In this document: in pieces, positions 53,676 through 62,795 of the stretch
Layout: each line of letters opens with the position of its first letter
Numbering within the stretch: the first letter of the stretch is position 1
Assembly: GCF_025949665.1 (NCBI RefSeq)
Contig: NZ_JAPDFT010000001.1
Location: forward strand, 2,356,001-2,420,000
DNA from: Chryseobacterium viscerum
Lineage (GTDB): Bacteria > Bacteroidota > Bacteroidia > Flavobacteriales > Weeksellaceae
Length of the DNA: 64,000 nucleotides
Reading direction: 5' to 3'
Position numbers and translations under genes: made by a program
The notes under the pieces: model-generated
What the model saw: the letters and a program-made list of their open reading frames with translations, nothing else
The model's database searches: none
Told to the model about the DNA's origin: nothing

Positions 53676-54998
53676 TTATAAAACGCCTGTAATGTTTTGT
53701 AGTAAATAATAATTGTTCTGTGCCATAATTTTTGCTGCTTCCAGTTCAAATTTTGTCTGAAGAAGCTGTATATCAGCATCCAGCAGTTCTGTAATAAGAG
53801 AAGTCTGGCTGAAGTAAGTATTCTTAATGATGCGTGCATTCTCTTTGGCCTGGGTGACATTGGCTTCCGCTACTTTTATCTGCTCAAGGGCTTCCTGATA
53901 CCTCAGATAGGCTTCTTTTACCTGTTGTCTTACTTTATCCTCTGTATCCTTGTGTGCTTCTTCTTCCTTTTCAAATTCCAGTTGGGCCGCTTTCACTTTG
54001 TGAGTATTGTGATAAAGGGATGAAATGGAAAACGAAGCTTTAACTCCTACTATTCCCAATGAATACCAATAAGGATTGTAGGGATAAAGAAAAATCTGCG
54101 GATTGGCATAATAGAATTCACCATACATCCCAATTTTAGGTCTTACATTGGCTTTTACCTGCTTCAGTTTGATCTTGCTCAGTTCTGTCTGTTGTTCAGA
54201 GACATGATAATTGAAAGAATGATCCATTGCCAGTTTCAGGTACTCATTGTAAGTTGTGCTTTCATTCCATTGATTAAACGGTGCTTCAGGAATAACAGTC
54301 TGCTCATCCGGAATTCCAAGAATAATATTCAATTTCTGCATCGCGATGAGAATATCATTTTCTATAGTCACCAAAGCCATCTTCCGCTTTGACAGTTCAA
54401 GCTCAATTCTTAAAACATCGCTTTTTAAAACGACCCCGTTTTTATAAAGGGCCTGAATTTCTTTAAGCTGTGTTTTCTGATCAGCAATATCCTGCTGTAT
54501 AAGGTTTCTGAAAATTAAAGTTTTCTGAAGTTCAAGATAAAGCGCTGCCGTTTTGTAATGAATATCAGAAACAGACTGTTCTTTCTGGATATCCTTAATT
54601 TTCTGAAGAGTCTGATTTTCTTTAATCTTAAGATTCAGTTTGTTTCCATTATAAATATTCAGATAAAAATCTGCTCCGGCTCGGTAAAGCGTATGAATGA
54701 CTTCATGCTGGGTCGGTTTGGAAAAAATTCCGTTTTCATAGATGGGAATGTTAGACGCTTTTTCGGCAGAACCTTTAACTTCTATTTCCGGAAGCCGTTC
54801 TCTTTTTGCATCTTTTACTTCAGCTTCCGCTATGTCCAGGTTGATGGTATTAATTCTGATGTGACGGCTGTTCTCTTCAGCTCTCTGCCATGCATCTTTT
54901 AAGGAGAGTCGTAGAGTATCCTTTGTTGGGTTGCCAGTCTGAGCTGATATTGTATAGGAAATTCCCAGTATCAGCAATCCGGCGACATAAATTTTCAT
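53676..54998 (-). CDS. TolC-family outer-membrane efflux protein
   Basis: The 440-aa protein has a signal peptide (to ~residue 20) and two TolC repeats with long helices (LSLKDAWQRAEENSRHIRINTINLDIAEAEVKDAKRERLPEI-type start; second repeat near 330-430). The -7 box TAAATTTG at 55030-55023 lies between the ATGs at 55037 and 54998, which supports 54998 as start with a short leader. It is the first gene of the leftward efflux operon and diverges from the AraC regulator. Confidence 0.93.
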   Translation of the reverse strand: MKIYVAGLLILGISYTISAQTGNPTKDTLRLSLKDAWQRAEENSRHIRINTINLDIAEAEVKDAKRERLPEIEVKGSAEKASNIPIYENGIFSKPTQHEVIHTLYRAGADFYLNIYNGNKLNLKIKENQTLQKIKDIQKEQSVSDIHYKTAALYLELQKTLIFRNLIQQDIADQKTQLKEIQALYKNGVVLKSDVLRIELELSKRKMALVTIENDILIAMQKLNIILGIPDEQTVIPEAPFNQWNESTTYNEYLKLAMDHSFNYHVSEQQTELSKIKLKQVKANVRPKIGMYGEFYYANPQIFLYPYNPYWYSLGIVGVKASFSISSLYHNTHKVKAAQLEFEKEEEAHKDTEDKVRQQVKEAYLRYQEALEQIKVAEANVTQAKENARIIKNTYFSQTSLITELLDADIQLLQTKFELEAAKIMAQNNYYLLQNITGVL

Positions 54999-55022
54999 TT
55001 GAATTTTTGAATTATTGCACTG

Positions 55023-55030
55023 CAAATTTA
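55023..55030 (-). promoter_or_regulatory. Promoter -7 element of the efflux operon
   Basis: TAAATTTG on the minus strand fits TAnnTTTG and lies 25 bp upstream of the TolC start. No clear TTG is found 19 bp further upstream, as might be expected for a promoter needing activation. Confidence 0.5.
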
Positions 55031-55094
55031 TTGGCAATCCGGAAATTTTATTTATCTAAAATAGTCAACTTTTACATGATTCCGGCCAAATCAT

Positions 55095-55102
55095 TATATT
55101 TG
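55095..55102 (+). promoter_or_regulatory. Promoter -7 element of the AraC gene
   Basis: TATATTTG fits TAnnTTTG and lies 28 bp before the ATG at 55130. It decides between this start and the far upstream ATG of the same frame. Its distance to the facing -7 element is 65 bp. Confidence 0.55.
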
Positions 55103-55129
55103 CATTTTCATTGGTACTTTTATTTTTTT

Positions 55130-55942
55130 ATGGGATTAATTGCTGCACTTCCTGATATTGATAAGGACGACAAAAGTGTATTTGTTATGCACGAAAAATC
55201 GGAAAAACTAATTCCCTTCCACAAGCATACAAAAGGACAGCTGAGCTATGTAGAAGGCGGTATTGCCTATATTACAATCAACAACAGAACATATGTGGTT
55301 CCGGCCCGGCATTTCTTCTGGATTCCGCAGGGAATGGAACATATTTTAGAGATCGGACATACGGCAACAGTTCTGCGCTCTCTTTATTTCTATGCTCATG
55401 ATGATCTCTCAGATCCTTTCTACAGCAGACTGGGAATATATCCGGCATCAGAACTTCTGATCCAGATGATTAAGTATACTGAAATCTGGGATGAAAAACA
55501 CGTAACTGCGAAAGACGAAAACTTTGAATTTCTGGTAGCTTTAAAAAAAATCCTGCCAAAAACTCATCAACAGCCATTACCTATTATTCTTCCTGCTACA
55601 CACAACAAACAGATGATGAGAATTGTATCTTATCTGGAATGGAATATCGGGGAAAAACTTACTTTGACCAATGTAAGCAGCAGATTCGGCTTGAGTGAAC
55701 GTTCTATGTCCCGGCTTTTCAAATCAGATATGGATATTTCTTTTCTTCAATATCTGAAAACGTTAAGAATCATCAAAGCCATTGAATTATTGTTAAATAC
55801 GGACAAGCCTATCAATGAAATTGCTGATGATGTAGGCTACAGCTCCATTAGTGCCTTTAGTGATACTTTTCGTGAATTTACCCAGTCCAGGCCTTCAGAT
55901 CTGAGGAAAAGCAATAAAACAACTCAAAATTCCATTGGATAA
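55130..55942 (+). CDS. AraC-family transcriptional regulator
   Basis: The 270-aa protein has an N-terminal cupin sensing domain (KLIPFHKHTKGQLSYVEGGIAYITINNRTYVVPARHFFWIPQGMEH) and two C-terminal HTH motifs (LTNVSSRFGLSERSMSRLFK; INEIADDVGYSSISAFSDTFREFTQSRPSDLRK). The frame is open back to 54890 inside tolC on the other strand, but the promoter at 55095 and the family layout place the start at 55130. Divergent position to tolC-hlyD-MFS makes it the likely regulator of that operon. Inducer unknown. Confidence 0.92.
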   Translation: MGLIAALPDIDKDDKSVFVMHEKSEKLIPFHKHTKGQLSYVEGGIAYITINNRTYVVPARHFFWIPQGMEHILEIGHTATVLRSLYFYAHDDLSDPFYSRLGIYPASELLIQMIKYTEIWDEKHVTAKDENFEFLVALKKILPKTHQQPLPIILPATHNKQMMRIVSYLEWNIGEKLTLTNVSSRFGLSERSMSRLFKSDMDISFLQYLKTLRIIKAIELLLNTDKPINEIADDVGYSSISAFSDTFREFTQSRPSDLRKSNKTTQNSIG

Positions 55943-55978
55943 TCTGTTTTAGATATGACCTTCATCAGTTTAAAAAAA

Positions 55979-56004
55979 AATAAAAGATAAATTTATCTTT
56001 TATT
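55979..56004. promoter_or_regulatory. 26-bp perfect palindrome before Rrf2 gene (NsrR-like site)
   Basis: The perfect palindrome has AAAGATAAATTTATCTTT at its centre and resembles the AAGAT-N-ATCTT layout of NsrR-type operators. It lies 40 bp before the Rrf2 ATG, just upstream of TATCTTTG (56018-56025), a good -7 element, so it probably mediates autoregulation. Confidence 0.65.
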
Positions 56005-56044
56005 AAAAATATCTTTCTATCTTTGCCTTATAAAACTCAGAAAA

Positions 56045-56476
56045 ATGTTTTCAAAAACCTGTGAATATGCCTTAAGAGCTTTGATCTACATTGCCCAACA
56101 GTCTAAAAATGACAGCAGGGTCGGGATTAAAGATATTTCAAAGAGCATCCATTCACCGGAACACTTTATCGCCAAAATTTTACAGGACCTGAGCAGAAAA
56201 GGATTTGTACAATCTGCCAAAGGTCCAAACGGAGGTTTTTATATGGATCAGAAAAATCTGAACACTTCCATTGCTGATATTGTAAGAGAAATTGACGGGG
56301 ATAAGCTTTTCATCGGTTGCGGACTTGGACTTGATCAATGTTCAGAAACACATCCATGCCCGCTTCATGATCAGTTCAAAAGCATCCGACAGGATCTGCG
56401 AATCATGCTTGAAACCTCAAAAATTCAAATGTTTGTTGACAATCTGGACTTACAGCTTACTCATCTGAAGGTCTAA
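56045..56476 (+). CDS. Rrf2-family Fe-S regulator (NsrR-like)
   Basis: The 143-aa protein has the Rrf2 winged helix (EYALRALIYIA, IKDISKSIHSPEHFIAKILQDLSRKGFVQSAKGPNGGFYM) and three cysteines C92, C99 and C105 (C-x6-C-x5-C) placed to bind an Fe-S cluster. Rrf2 proteins sense nitric oxide, Fe-S status or redox state. Palindromes before this gene and before the following operon, and the di-iron repair gene in that operon, make a nitric-oxide or nitrosative-stress sensor likely; IscR-like function is less likely as no isc genes are near. Confidence 0.9.
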   Translation: MFSKTCEYALRALIYIAQQSKNDSRVGIKDISKSIHSPEHFIAKILQDLSRKGFVQSAKGPNGGFYMDQKNLNTSIADIVREIDGDKLFIGCGLGLDQCSETHPCPLHDQFKSIRQDLRIMLETSKIQMFVDNLDLQLTHLKV

Positions 56477-56490
56477 AAAAATTTGACCAA

Positions 56491-56514
56491 ATAAAAGATA
56501 AAAAGATCTTTATA
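56491..56514. promoter_or_regulatory. Probable Rrf2 operator before membrane protein-cytochrome-RIC operon
   Basis: ATAAAAGATAAAAAGATCTT repeats the AAAAGAT half-site of the palindrome at 55979, followed by TATAT sequence. It lies 17 bp before the start of the membrane protein gene. The resemblance to the upstream site supports one regulator for both units. Confidence 0.5.
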
Positions 56515-56530
56515 TATTAAATAATTTACA

Positions 56531-56980
56531 ATGAAACTATTTCTCAAAAATCCTTTGGTACTACTCTTTCTCTGTCTGATGACCGGGATGTTTATGACTA
56601 TCAGCTTTCTGGAGACCCCATTAAAGTTTCAGGTTCAGGGCATCACCCTTACTACCGCATTAGGATTAGGAAAACTCATGTTTGGAATATCTTCAAAAAT
56701 ACAATGGGGATTTATTTTTATAATTCTTGTGCTGATGCTTATGAGCCGAAGAAATTATACAAAAACGGACTTTATAATTCTTACTGTTCTAATTTCTATA
56801 CTTGCTTTAGAACAATTCTGGCTGCTGCCGGTACTTGATTCTCGTGTAGACCTGCTTTCATCAGGAAACGCATTATCTCCTACTCCATTGCACGACTATT
56901 TTATTTATGCCGAAACCACAAAAGCATTAATGCTCATAGCAGCCATCATTTTACAATTCAAAAGAAATACAGTTCAATAA
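56531..56980 (+). CDS. Four-helix membrane protein of unknown function
   Basis: The 149-aa protein has four hydrophobic segments (~8-28, 58-76, 85-105, 125-145). Between the first two lies FLETPLKFQVQGITLTTALGLGKLMFG. I cannot name a family with confidence. It starts the operon with a cytochrome c lipoprotein (15-bp gap) and the RIC repair protein, behind an Rrf2 operator, so a role in nitrosative stress or in an associated electron-transfer step is plausible. No obvious haem-binding His pair is seen, although H127 in PTPLHDYFIYAE is conserved-looking. Confidence 0.8.
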   Translation: MKLFLKNPLVLLFLCLMTGMFMTISFLETPLKFQVQGITLTTALGLGKLMFGISSKIQWGFIFIILVLMLMSRRNYTKTDFIILTVLISILALEQFWLLPVLDSRVDLLSSGNALSPTPLHDYFIYAETTKALMLIAAIILQFKRNTVQ

Positions 56981-56995
56981 CAAACACTATTCATT

Positions 56996-57424
56996 ATGAG
57001 AACACTCCTTCTAAATACCATAAGCGTATTGACCTTAACCACGCTCTTATTCTCCTGTTCCAAAACGGAAACAACTCCTATCCCACAGCCTGAACCATAT
57101 TCTGCACAACAGGTTGCCCAACCACAGCCAGTTGAAGCAGTTCCTGAAGTTTCCTCTTCCGCTGATAAATCAAAACATGAAGGATTGAAATTAATAGAAG
57201 GAACAGATTGTCTTACCTGCCATAAAATAGATTCTAAATTAATAGGCCCTTCTTATCATGAAGTTGCAGCAAAGTATACGGATAAAGATCTTGATATGCT
57301 GGCACAAAAAATAATTGACGGAGGTAAAGGCAATTGGGGAGAAATTCCGATGACACCTCACACAGGATTAAGTAAGGAGAATGCAAAACAGATGGTAAAA
57401 TATATTTTATCTCTCAAAAAGTAA
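56996..57424 (+). CDS. Cytochrome c lipoprotein
   Basis: The 142-aa protein has a lipobox (LLFSC, C21), a Pro/Gln-rich linker (residues ~25-55) and one class I cytochrome c domain with CLTCH at 72-76 and a probable axial Met at M119 (IPMTPH). LIEGTDCLTCHKIDSKLIGPSYHEVA is typical of soluble-type c-552 cytochromes. It would carry electrons in the periplasm, anchored to the membrane. Its position between the membrane protein and RIC suggests expression under nitric-oxide or low-oxygen stress. Confidence 0.92.
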   Translation: MRTLLLNTISVLTLTTLLFSCSKTETTPIPQPEPYSAQQVAQPQPVEAVPEVSSSADKSKHEGLKLIEGTDCLTCHKIDSKLIGPSYHEVAAKYTDKDLDMLAQKIIDGGKGNWGEIPMTPHTGLSKENAKQMVKYILSLKK

Positions 57425-57467
57425 TTAAAAAATTTTAAATAATAAAAAGACAAAAAAGTATTATATT

Positions 57468-58193
57468 ATGGATACAAGAACAGACTTTATAGGAAATATG
57501 GTTGCTGAAGATTTCAGAACAGCCGCAATTTTTAAAAGACATGGAATTGATTTCTGCTGTAAAGGCGGAAGAACCATTGAAGAGGCATGCAGCAATAAGA
57601 AACTTGCTCCTGAAAAGGTTTATGAAGAATTGGAAGCGCTTCCGAAGAATGAAGGATCCACAATAGATTTCAACAGCTGGCCCTTAGATTTGCTGACAGA
57701 TTATATTGAGAAAACCCATCACCGTTATGTAGAAGAAAAAAAACCTGTTCTGCAAGCTTTCCTTGATAAATTATGTAAAGTTCACGGAGACAGACATCCG
57801 GAGTTGTTTGAAATTAATGCATTATTCAATGAATCTGCTCACGATCTTGCAGCCCATATGAAGAAAGAAGAACTGATCCTGTTCCCGTTTGTAAAAAATA
57901 TGGTAAAAGCCAAAATATCTGGCAGTACACTTTCCCAGCCTCATTTTGGAACCGTAGAAAATCCTGTTCATATGATGGAACACGAACATACAGTGGAAGG
58001 TGACCGCTTCAGAAGAATTGCCGAAATCACAGATGAATATCTTCCCCCTTCTGATGCCTGTAACACCTATAAGGTAGCATTTGCCATGCTTCAGGATTTT
58101 GAAAATGACTTACATAAACATATTCATCTTGAGAATAATATCCTTTTCCCAAAAGCGATCCGACTGGAGAAAGAATTTGCCATTGAATCTTAA
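57468..58193 (+). CDS. ric: Iron-sulfur cluster repair di-iron protein (RIC/YtfE/ScdA)
   Basis: The 241-aa protein has the N-terminal ScdA domain with GIDFCCKGGRTIEEAC (C30, C31) and a hemerythrin-like four-helix bundle. His/Glu ligand candidates are H84-H85 (EKTHHRY), H130 and E134 (AAHMKKEELILFP), and the MMEHEH and HKHIHLENNILFPKA segments. The family repairs Fe-S clusters damaged by nitric oxide or peroxide. It is the last gene of the Rrf2-linked operon. Length matches complete ScdA/YtfE proteins. Confidence 0.95.
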   Translation: MDTRTDFIGNMVAEDFRTAAIFKRHGIDFCCKGGRTIEEACSNKKLAPEKVYEELEALPKNEGSTIDFNSWPLDLLTDYIEKTHHRYVEEKKPVLQAFLDKLCKVHGDRHPELFEINALFNESAHDLAAHMKKEELILFPFVKNMVKAKISGSTLSQPHFGTVENPVHMMEHEHTVEGDRFRRIAEITDEYLPPSDACNTYKVAFAMLQDFENDLHKHIHLENNILFPKAIRLEKEFAIES

Positions 58194-58328
58194 ACTAAAT
58201 GATGATTGTCATCTGAAGAAGCATTTCAGGAGAAAATAGCAATGAGCTGAATGATATTCATACAGATGAGAAGGGCAATTATGAAGATGAATTCTGAAAA
58301 TAAGTCTGAGTTTATTTTATTGATATTA

Positions 58329-58363
58329 AAAAAGCCTTTAAATACTGAATTTAAAGGCTTTTT
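58329..58363. terminator. Bidirectional terminator between ric and DUF2723 gene
   Basis: AAAAAGCCTTTAAA (58329-58342) and TTTAAAGGCTTTTT (58350-58363) form a 14-bp perfect stem with A and T runs suited to both convergent genes. Confidence 0.88.
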
Positions 58364-58374
58364 CTATTTATAAT

Positions 58375-61300
58375 TTATTGTGTTGCTTTCATCATAGCAT
58401 TGGTAATTTCAATTTCCTTTTTTCTGGAATAAGCAGAATCAAAAGGCTCCATGACATTGAATAAATACTGGTAAAAAGGAGCAATTTGGCGGATATTTTC
58501 CGATTCTTTAATCGCTTTTTCTTTTCCCATTTGCTGCAGTCCTTTTATAAAAACACTGAATTTCTTATCAATTGGCTCTATTGACTGCAAAAGATAGGCA
58601 TATGCTTTTTCATTCTGTCCCAACGTTTTGTAGGCTTCTATAACTGCAGAAACCACTAACGCATATTCCATTGGTTTTGACCTCATCTGTTTTCTTGCTG
58701 CTGCTTTAAATGCCGGAGAAAGATTTTGATAATAATCATATTCTTCAAATATCCCTTTCTTAAGGGTTTCTGCCAGCTGAAGACCTTTCTGCTCCTGCCC
58801 TGCAACAATATATCCGGTTACCATTGAACTTAATGATCTTGGGTCATTGTATTTTTCAACAGGAATTTCTTTTGCCGCAAGATCCAACAGCTCTAGTGCC
58901 TTAGCTTTCTGCCCGCTGACCACAAGTGCAGATACAGCCCTGCTTACTGACATTCTGTAGCCTAAAATATTGGAAGTTGCCGTTTCATTATAATAAACAC
59001 TGAGGTCTTTAAAATTCCCCCATCTGAAGTTTTTCACCACCTGATAAAGTGAATTGGCATCTACCCTTCCTTTATCCCCATCCGGACTCTGAGGCGTATG
59101 AATAGGAACCAATCTGTAACTGAATCCATCAAACTGCAGATATTCATCAAGATAAAAAATATTCTCACTTTCATACATTCCACCTGATGAGAAATTTATA
59201 GGACGCTTCCAGTCGAAATTGGCCAGCATATCCAACATCATCAGATTGCTTTTGTAAAGAGTATTCGCTTCATAATTGATTATAATCTGATCTACCGCTT
59301 TGGAAAGATCAGCCTTATTGATGATCCCTGATTTCACAGCATTTTGCTTATTTACGGGAAGGATAAATTTACTTACCGGGAGAATATTGTATTTTTCATA
59401 TTGCTTTTCCCCGAAATACATCTTCAGCAATTCATCTTTTTCAGATGATTTAAGTCGAAGGAATCTTATAGCATCCTTCAGGGTCAATGAATCCTGAGTC
59501 AGATATTTTCTGAATTCCCGGAAAGCAGTGTCTGGCGCTCCCTGTTCTTTCAACATTTGGAAAAAACCTTCCCAATCCTCTTTTTTCATCAGATATACCT
59601 GATCATTTACCCCATCTCTATATTCTTCATGCGTTAATTCACCCGGAATTCCCCTTGCATTGTATGTTCTTCTTTTCACCTGATCTATATTCCATGGAGT
59701 AGCTAAAAGAGTAAAGTTGACTGTTTTCACATCATCTCTGAATCTTTCCGTCTCCTGGATTGCCCATACGGGAAAAGTATCATTATCACCATAAATAAAA
59801 ATAATATCTTCTTTAGGCAGCGAACGTAAAAATGAATAAGCATAATCACGGGCTGCGGTCTTTTTACTGCGGTCATGCGAAGTATAATTCTGGAATCCCA
59901 TCATAAAAGGAATTCCCAACAATACTACTCCCAGAATAATATGAGCCGCATTAGATTGAAGTTTAGACTGAATCAGCCAAAGTACTGCTCCTGCTCCCAG
60001 GCCGATCCAGATGGCAAAGGCATAGAAAGAACCTACCATCGCATAATCTCTTTCCCTCACTTCAAATGGTTTTACTCCGGTATAGAAGACAATTCCCATA
60101 CTTGTCAGCACAAACAGCGAAAGAATAGCATAAAATCTCCCGAAGTCCCTGTTCAGCTGAAAAAAGAAACCGATAAGTCCTAAGATCAATGGAAGAAAGA
60201 AAAACTTAACGGTACTTTCATTTTTAAATTTAGCCGGCATATGATCCTGATCACCCAACAATGCATTATCAATAAAAGAAAATCCTGAGATCCAGTTACC
60301 ATTGGTATTCTCCATATGTCCCTCAAGATCGTTCTGTCTTCCTACGAAATTCCACATCAGATACCGGACAAAATAGTATCCGTTTTGGAAAGAGATGAAA
60401 TAATCCATATTCTGAGCAAAAGATGGACGTTGTACCTTGATAAGATCATAAGGTTTTACTTTCAGGTAATCTTCTGCTGTGATGGAGTCTCCTTCATATT
60501 TTGCTCTCAGTTCATCAAAAATTCTTTTGGCCTCCGGATTGTCTGCCACGTCTTCATTATCATAATTGAAGGTAAAATCAGGAGCGCCATACAAGGTAAT
60601 ATAATTTGCAATAATCTCTTTATCTTGATTGAACATCCGCGGCATGAAACTGACATGTGATTTATTAAACACATAATTGAACTGTTCCCCGGTTTTTCTG
60701 TAGGTACCTGTTTTTTCATCTTTTTCATAAATATCTCCTGTCACATCTTTTTTATAGCTTCCGTCCTCATCTTTTTCCAATCCATTTTTGTCAAGAAATG
60801 CGGTGTAGTTCTGTCCGTAAATTGTAGGCCAGTCACCATATTGTACCCTGTTATAATAATCTCTCATTCCTATTGCAGTATCCGGATCATTAAGGTTCAT
60901 CGGCGGATTGGCATTTGCCCTGATGGGAATCACCAGCCAGCAAGAGAAACCAATCATCATATACACAAGGGATAAAACGATGGTCTGATACACTTTTCTT
61001 TTTGTATTTCTTGCATATTTAATCAAGAAATAACTGAATGCCGTCATAAGAACAAACGCCACAATTGTCCCTGAATGGAATGGAAGTCCCAACCCGTTCA
61101 CAAAGAAAATCTCAAGTTTACCAAACATTGTCATGACCAAAGGAAAGATAATCTTGAATACAAATGCAAGAATTCCTAATGTAATCAGATTGGCAGTCAT
61201 GAAGCTCTTCCAGGAAAAATTATAGTTTCGGGCGTAGTATACCAGACATATGGCCGGAATTGCAAGCATACACATCATATGCACGCCCACAGAAAGTCCT

Positions 61301-61860
61301 ATTATAAAGAAAATAAGAATGATCCATCTCTCGCTGTCAGCAGCTTTAGATTCATTCTCCCATTTGGTGATCAGCCAGACCAACAATGCGATAAACAGAG
61401 AAGCCATTGCATATACCTCCCCTTCTACGGCTGAAAACCAGAATGTATCTGAAAACGTAAAACATAAAGCCCCGATAACCCCGGCAAACAGGATTGAAAT
61501 TTCCTGAGATCTGGTAATCTCTTCAAATTTTTTGTGTAAAATCCATCTTAAAAAATGGGTAATTGTCCAGAACAGAAATAGAATGGTAAGTGCACTGAAC
61601 AAAGCTGACATAGCATTGATCACAATGGAATAATTTTCACCATTTCCCAGAGCAAAAATACTCGCCACGGCTCCCATAATCTGGAATAAGGCAGCTCCCG
61701 GAGCATGGGTCACCTCAAGTTTTACTGCAGAAGAAATATACTCCCCACAGTCCCAAAAACTCAGGGAATGCTCCATTGTTGAAAGATAAGTGATAAGTGC
61801 AATAGCAAAAAGGAACCATCCCAGCACGGTGTTCCACTTTTTAAAAGACCAGTTTTTCAT
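58375..61860 (-). CDS. DUF2723 membrane protein (protein O-mannosyltransferase-like)
   Basis: The 1161-aa protein begins with about eleven membrane segments and the DUF2723 signature HSLSFWDCGEYISSAVKLEVTHAPGAALFQIMG (D37, E40), the expected acidic catalytic site of GT-C glycosyltransferases. A large soluble C-terminal part contains EDIIFIYGDNDTFPVWAIQETERFR and helical TPR-like repeats near 970-1120. The family is widespread in Bacteroidota and connected with O-glycosylation of exported proteins. That role is inferred. It lies 50 bp downstream of an SDR gene on the same strand. Confidence 0.88.
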   Translation of the reverse strand: MKNWSFKKWNTVLGWFLFAIALITYLSTMEHSLSFWDCGEYISSAVKLEVTHAPGAALFQIMGAVASIFALGNGENYSIVINAMSALFSALTILFLFWTITHFLRWILHKKFEEITRSQEISILFAGVIGALCFTFSDTFWFSAVEGEVYAMASLFIALLVWLITKWENESKAADSERWIILIFFIIGLSVGVHMMCMLAIPAICLVYYARNYNFSWKSFMTANLITLGILAFVFKIIFPLVMTMFGKLEIFFVNGLGLPFHSGTIVAFVLMTAFSYFLIKYARNTKRKVYQTIVLSLVYMMIGFSCWLVIPIRANANPPMNLNDPDTAIGMRDYYNRVQYGDWPTIYGQNYTAFLDKNGLEKDEDGSYKKDVTGDIYEKDEKTGTYRKTGEQFNYVFNKSHVSFMPRMFNQDKEIIANYITLYGAPDFTFNYDNEDVADNPEAKRIFDELRAKYEGDSITAEDYLKVKPYDLIKVQRPSFAQNMDYFISFQNGYYFVRYLMWNFVGRQNDLEGHMENTNGNWISGFSFIDNALLGDQDHMPAKFKNESTVKFFFLPLILGLIGFFFQLNRDFGRFYAILSLFVLTSMGIVFYTGVKPFEVRERDYAMVGSFYAFAIWIGLGAGAVLWLIQSKLQSNAAHIILGVVLLGIPFMMGFQNYTSHDRSKKTAARDYAYSFLRSLPKEDIIFIYGDNDTFPVWAIQETERFRDDVKTVNFTLLATPWNIDQVKRRTYNARGIPGELTHEEYRDGVNDQVYLMKKEDWEGFFQMLKEQGAPDTAFREFRKYLTQDSLTLKDAIRFLRLKSSEKDELLKMYFGEKQYEKYNILPVSKFILPVNKQNAVKSGIINKADLSKAVDQIIINYEANTLYKSNLMMLDMLANFDWKRPINFSSGGMYESENIFYLDEYLQFDGFSYRLVPIHTPQSPDGDKGRVDANSLYQVVKNFRWGNFKDLSVYYNETATSNILGYRMSVSRAVSALVVSGQKAKALELLDLAAKEIPVEKYNDPRSLSSMVTGYIVAGQEQKGLQLAETLKKGIFEEYDYYQNLSPAFKAAARKQMRSKPMEYALVVSAVIEAYKTLGQNEKAYAYLLQSIEPIDKKFSVFIKGLQQMGKEKAIKESENIRQIAPFYQYLFNVMEPFDSAYSRKKEIEITNAMMKATQ

Positions 61861-61910
61861 ATAATATTTTCAATATTGATATGACAACTGGGGGAAAGGG
61901 TTTATTACAT

Positions 61911-62699
61911 CTAATAGGTATTATTTAGCCCTCCGTCCAGAGGAATACTGGTTCCGGTGAGATATCCGGCATATTCTGATGCAAGGAAGGCAACAAGATG
62001 TCCATATTCTTCCGGCTGCCCGAATCTTTTCATGGGAATCTTATTTTCTCTTGTCTTTTTTATTTCTTCCGCCGGAGCACCGCTTTGCTGAGCCTCATGG
62101 GTAACAAGTTTTTGGATTCGTTCGGTGTCAAAATATCCTGTCAGAACATTATTTACGGTGATATTATGTTGTGCAATTTCATTCGAAAGGGTTTTTGCCC
62201 ATGCAATTACCGCAGAACGGATAGAATTTGACAGCGCCAGATTTCCGATGGGTTCCTTAACTGATAAAGAAGAAACATTGATAATACGGCCTTTTTTCTG
62301 TTGGATCATATGAGGTAAAGCCAATAACGTTGTTTCGCAAACCGTTTTAAAAAGAAGATCAAACGCTTTCTGATAATCATCCGGCGTTTTATCGAGTGCC
62401 AAACCTGGTTCCGGACCGTTTGTATTGTTTACCAAAATATCAACCGAATGGTCATTAAAATATCCTGTTATAATTTTCTTATACTCTTCAAAGTCTGAAA
62501 AGTCAGCCACCAGATATTCATGTTTCTGTTCCGGATTAATTACCGGCAGTGAAGAAACGAAGGCTTTAAGTTTTGTTTCATTACGGGCCATAACGGTAAC
62601 ATTGGCCCCGCATTTTGCCAGCTCTATGGCAATTCCTGCGCCTATTCCCTGGGTAGCTCCACCTACTAAAGCATTTTTTGAAAAAAGTTGAATATTCAT
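61911..62699 (-). CDS. Short-chain dehydrogenase/reductase
   Basis: The 262-aa SDR binds NAD(P) via GGATQGIGAGIA (residues ~13-24) and has VNNTNG in place of NNAG, a Ser (NVSSLSV) and C-terminal YLTGTSIPLDGG. The usual catalytic Tyr-x3-Lys region reads LALSNSIRSAVIAWAKTL: Tyr is replaced by Ser and Lys by Arg, so activity may be altered, as in the 3-oxoacyl-ACP-reductase-like group with non-standard sites. Substrate unknown. It is upstream of the DUF2723 gene. Confidence 0.85.
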   Translation of the reverse strand: MNIQLFSKNALVGGATQGIGAGIAIELAKCGANVTVMARNETKLKAFVSSLPVINPEQKHEYLVADFSDFEEYKKIITGYFNDHSVDILVNNTNGPEPGLALDKTPDDYQKAFDLLFKTVCETTLLALPHMIQQKKGRIINVSSLSVKEPIGNLALSNSIRSAVIAWAKTLSNEIAQHNITVNNVLTGYFDTERIQKLVTHEAQQSGAPAEEIKKTRENKIPMKRFGQPEEYGHLVAFLASEYAGYLTGTSIPLDGGLNNTY

Positions 62700-62742
62700 A
62701 AGATCTTTGGATATAGTAATTGGTATAGGATAAATTTAGGAA

Positions 62743-62771
62743 AAAACCTCCAGATTATATTTTGGAGGTTT
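62743..62771 (-). terminator. Terminator after RidA gene
   Basis: AAACCTCCA and TGGAGGTTT flank a 10-nt loop; T-rich runs occur on both sides (TTTATTTTTTT on plus, TTTTTTCC on minus). On the minus strand it ends the RidA transcript before the SDR gene. Confidence 0.75.
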
Positions 62772-62795
62772 ATTTTTTTAAGCCTGGTTTCTCAT

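Noticed and set aside
54890..55129. AraC gene starting at 54890 inside tolC
   Set aside because: The extension overlaps the opposite coding strand, lacks a domain and precedes the -7 element at 55095.
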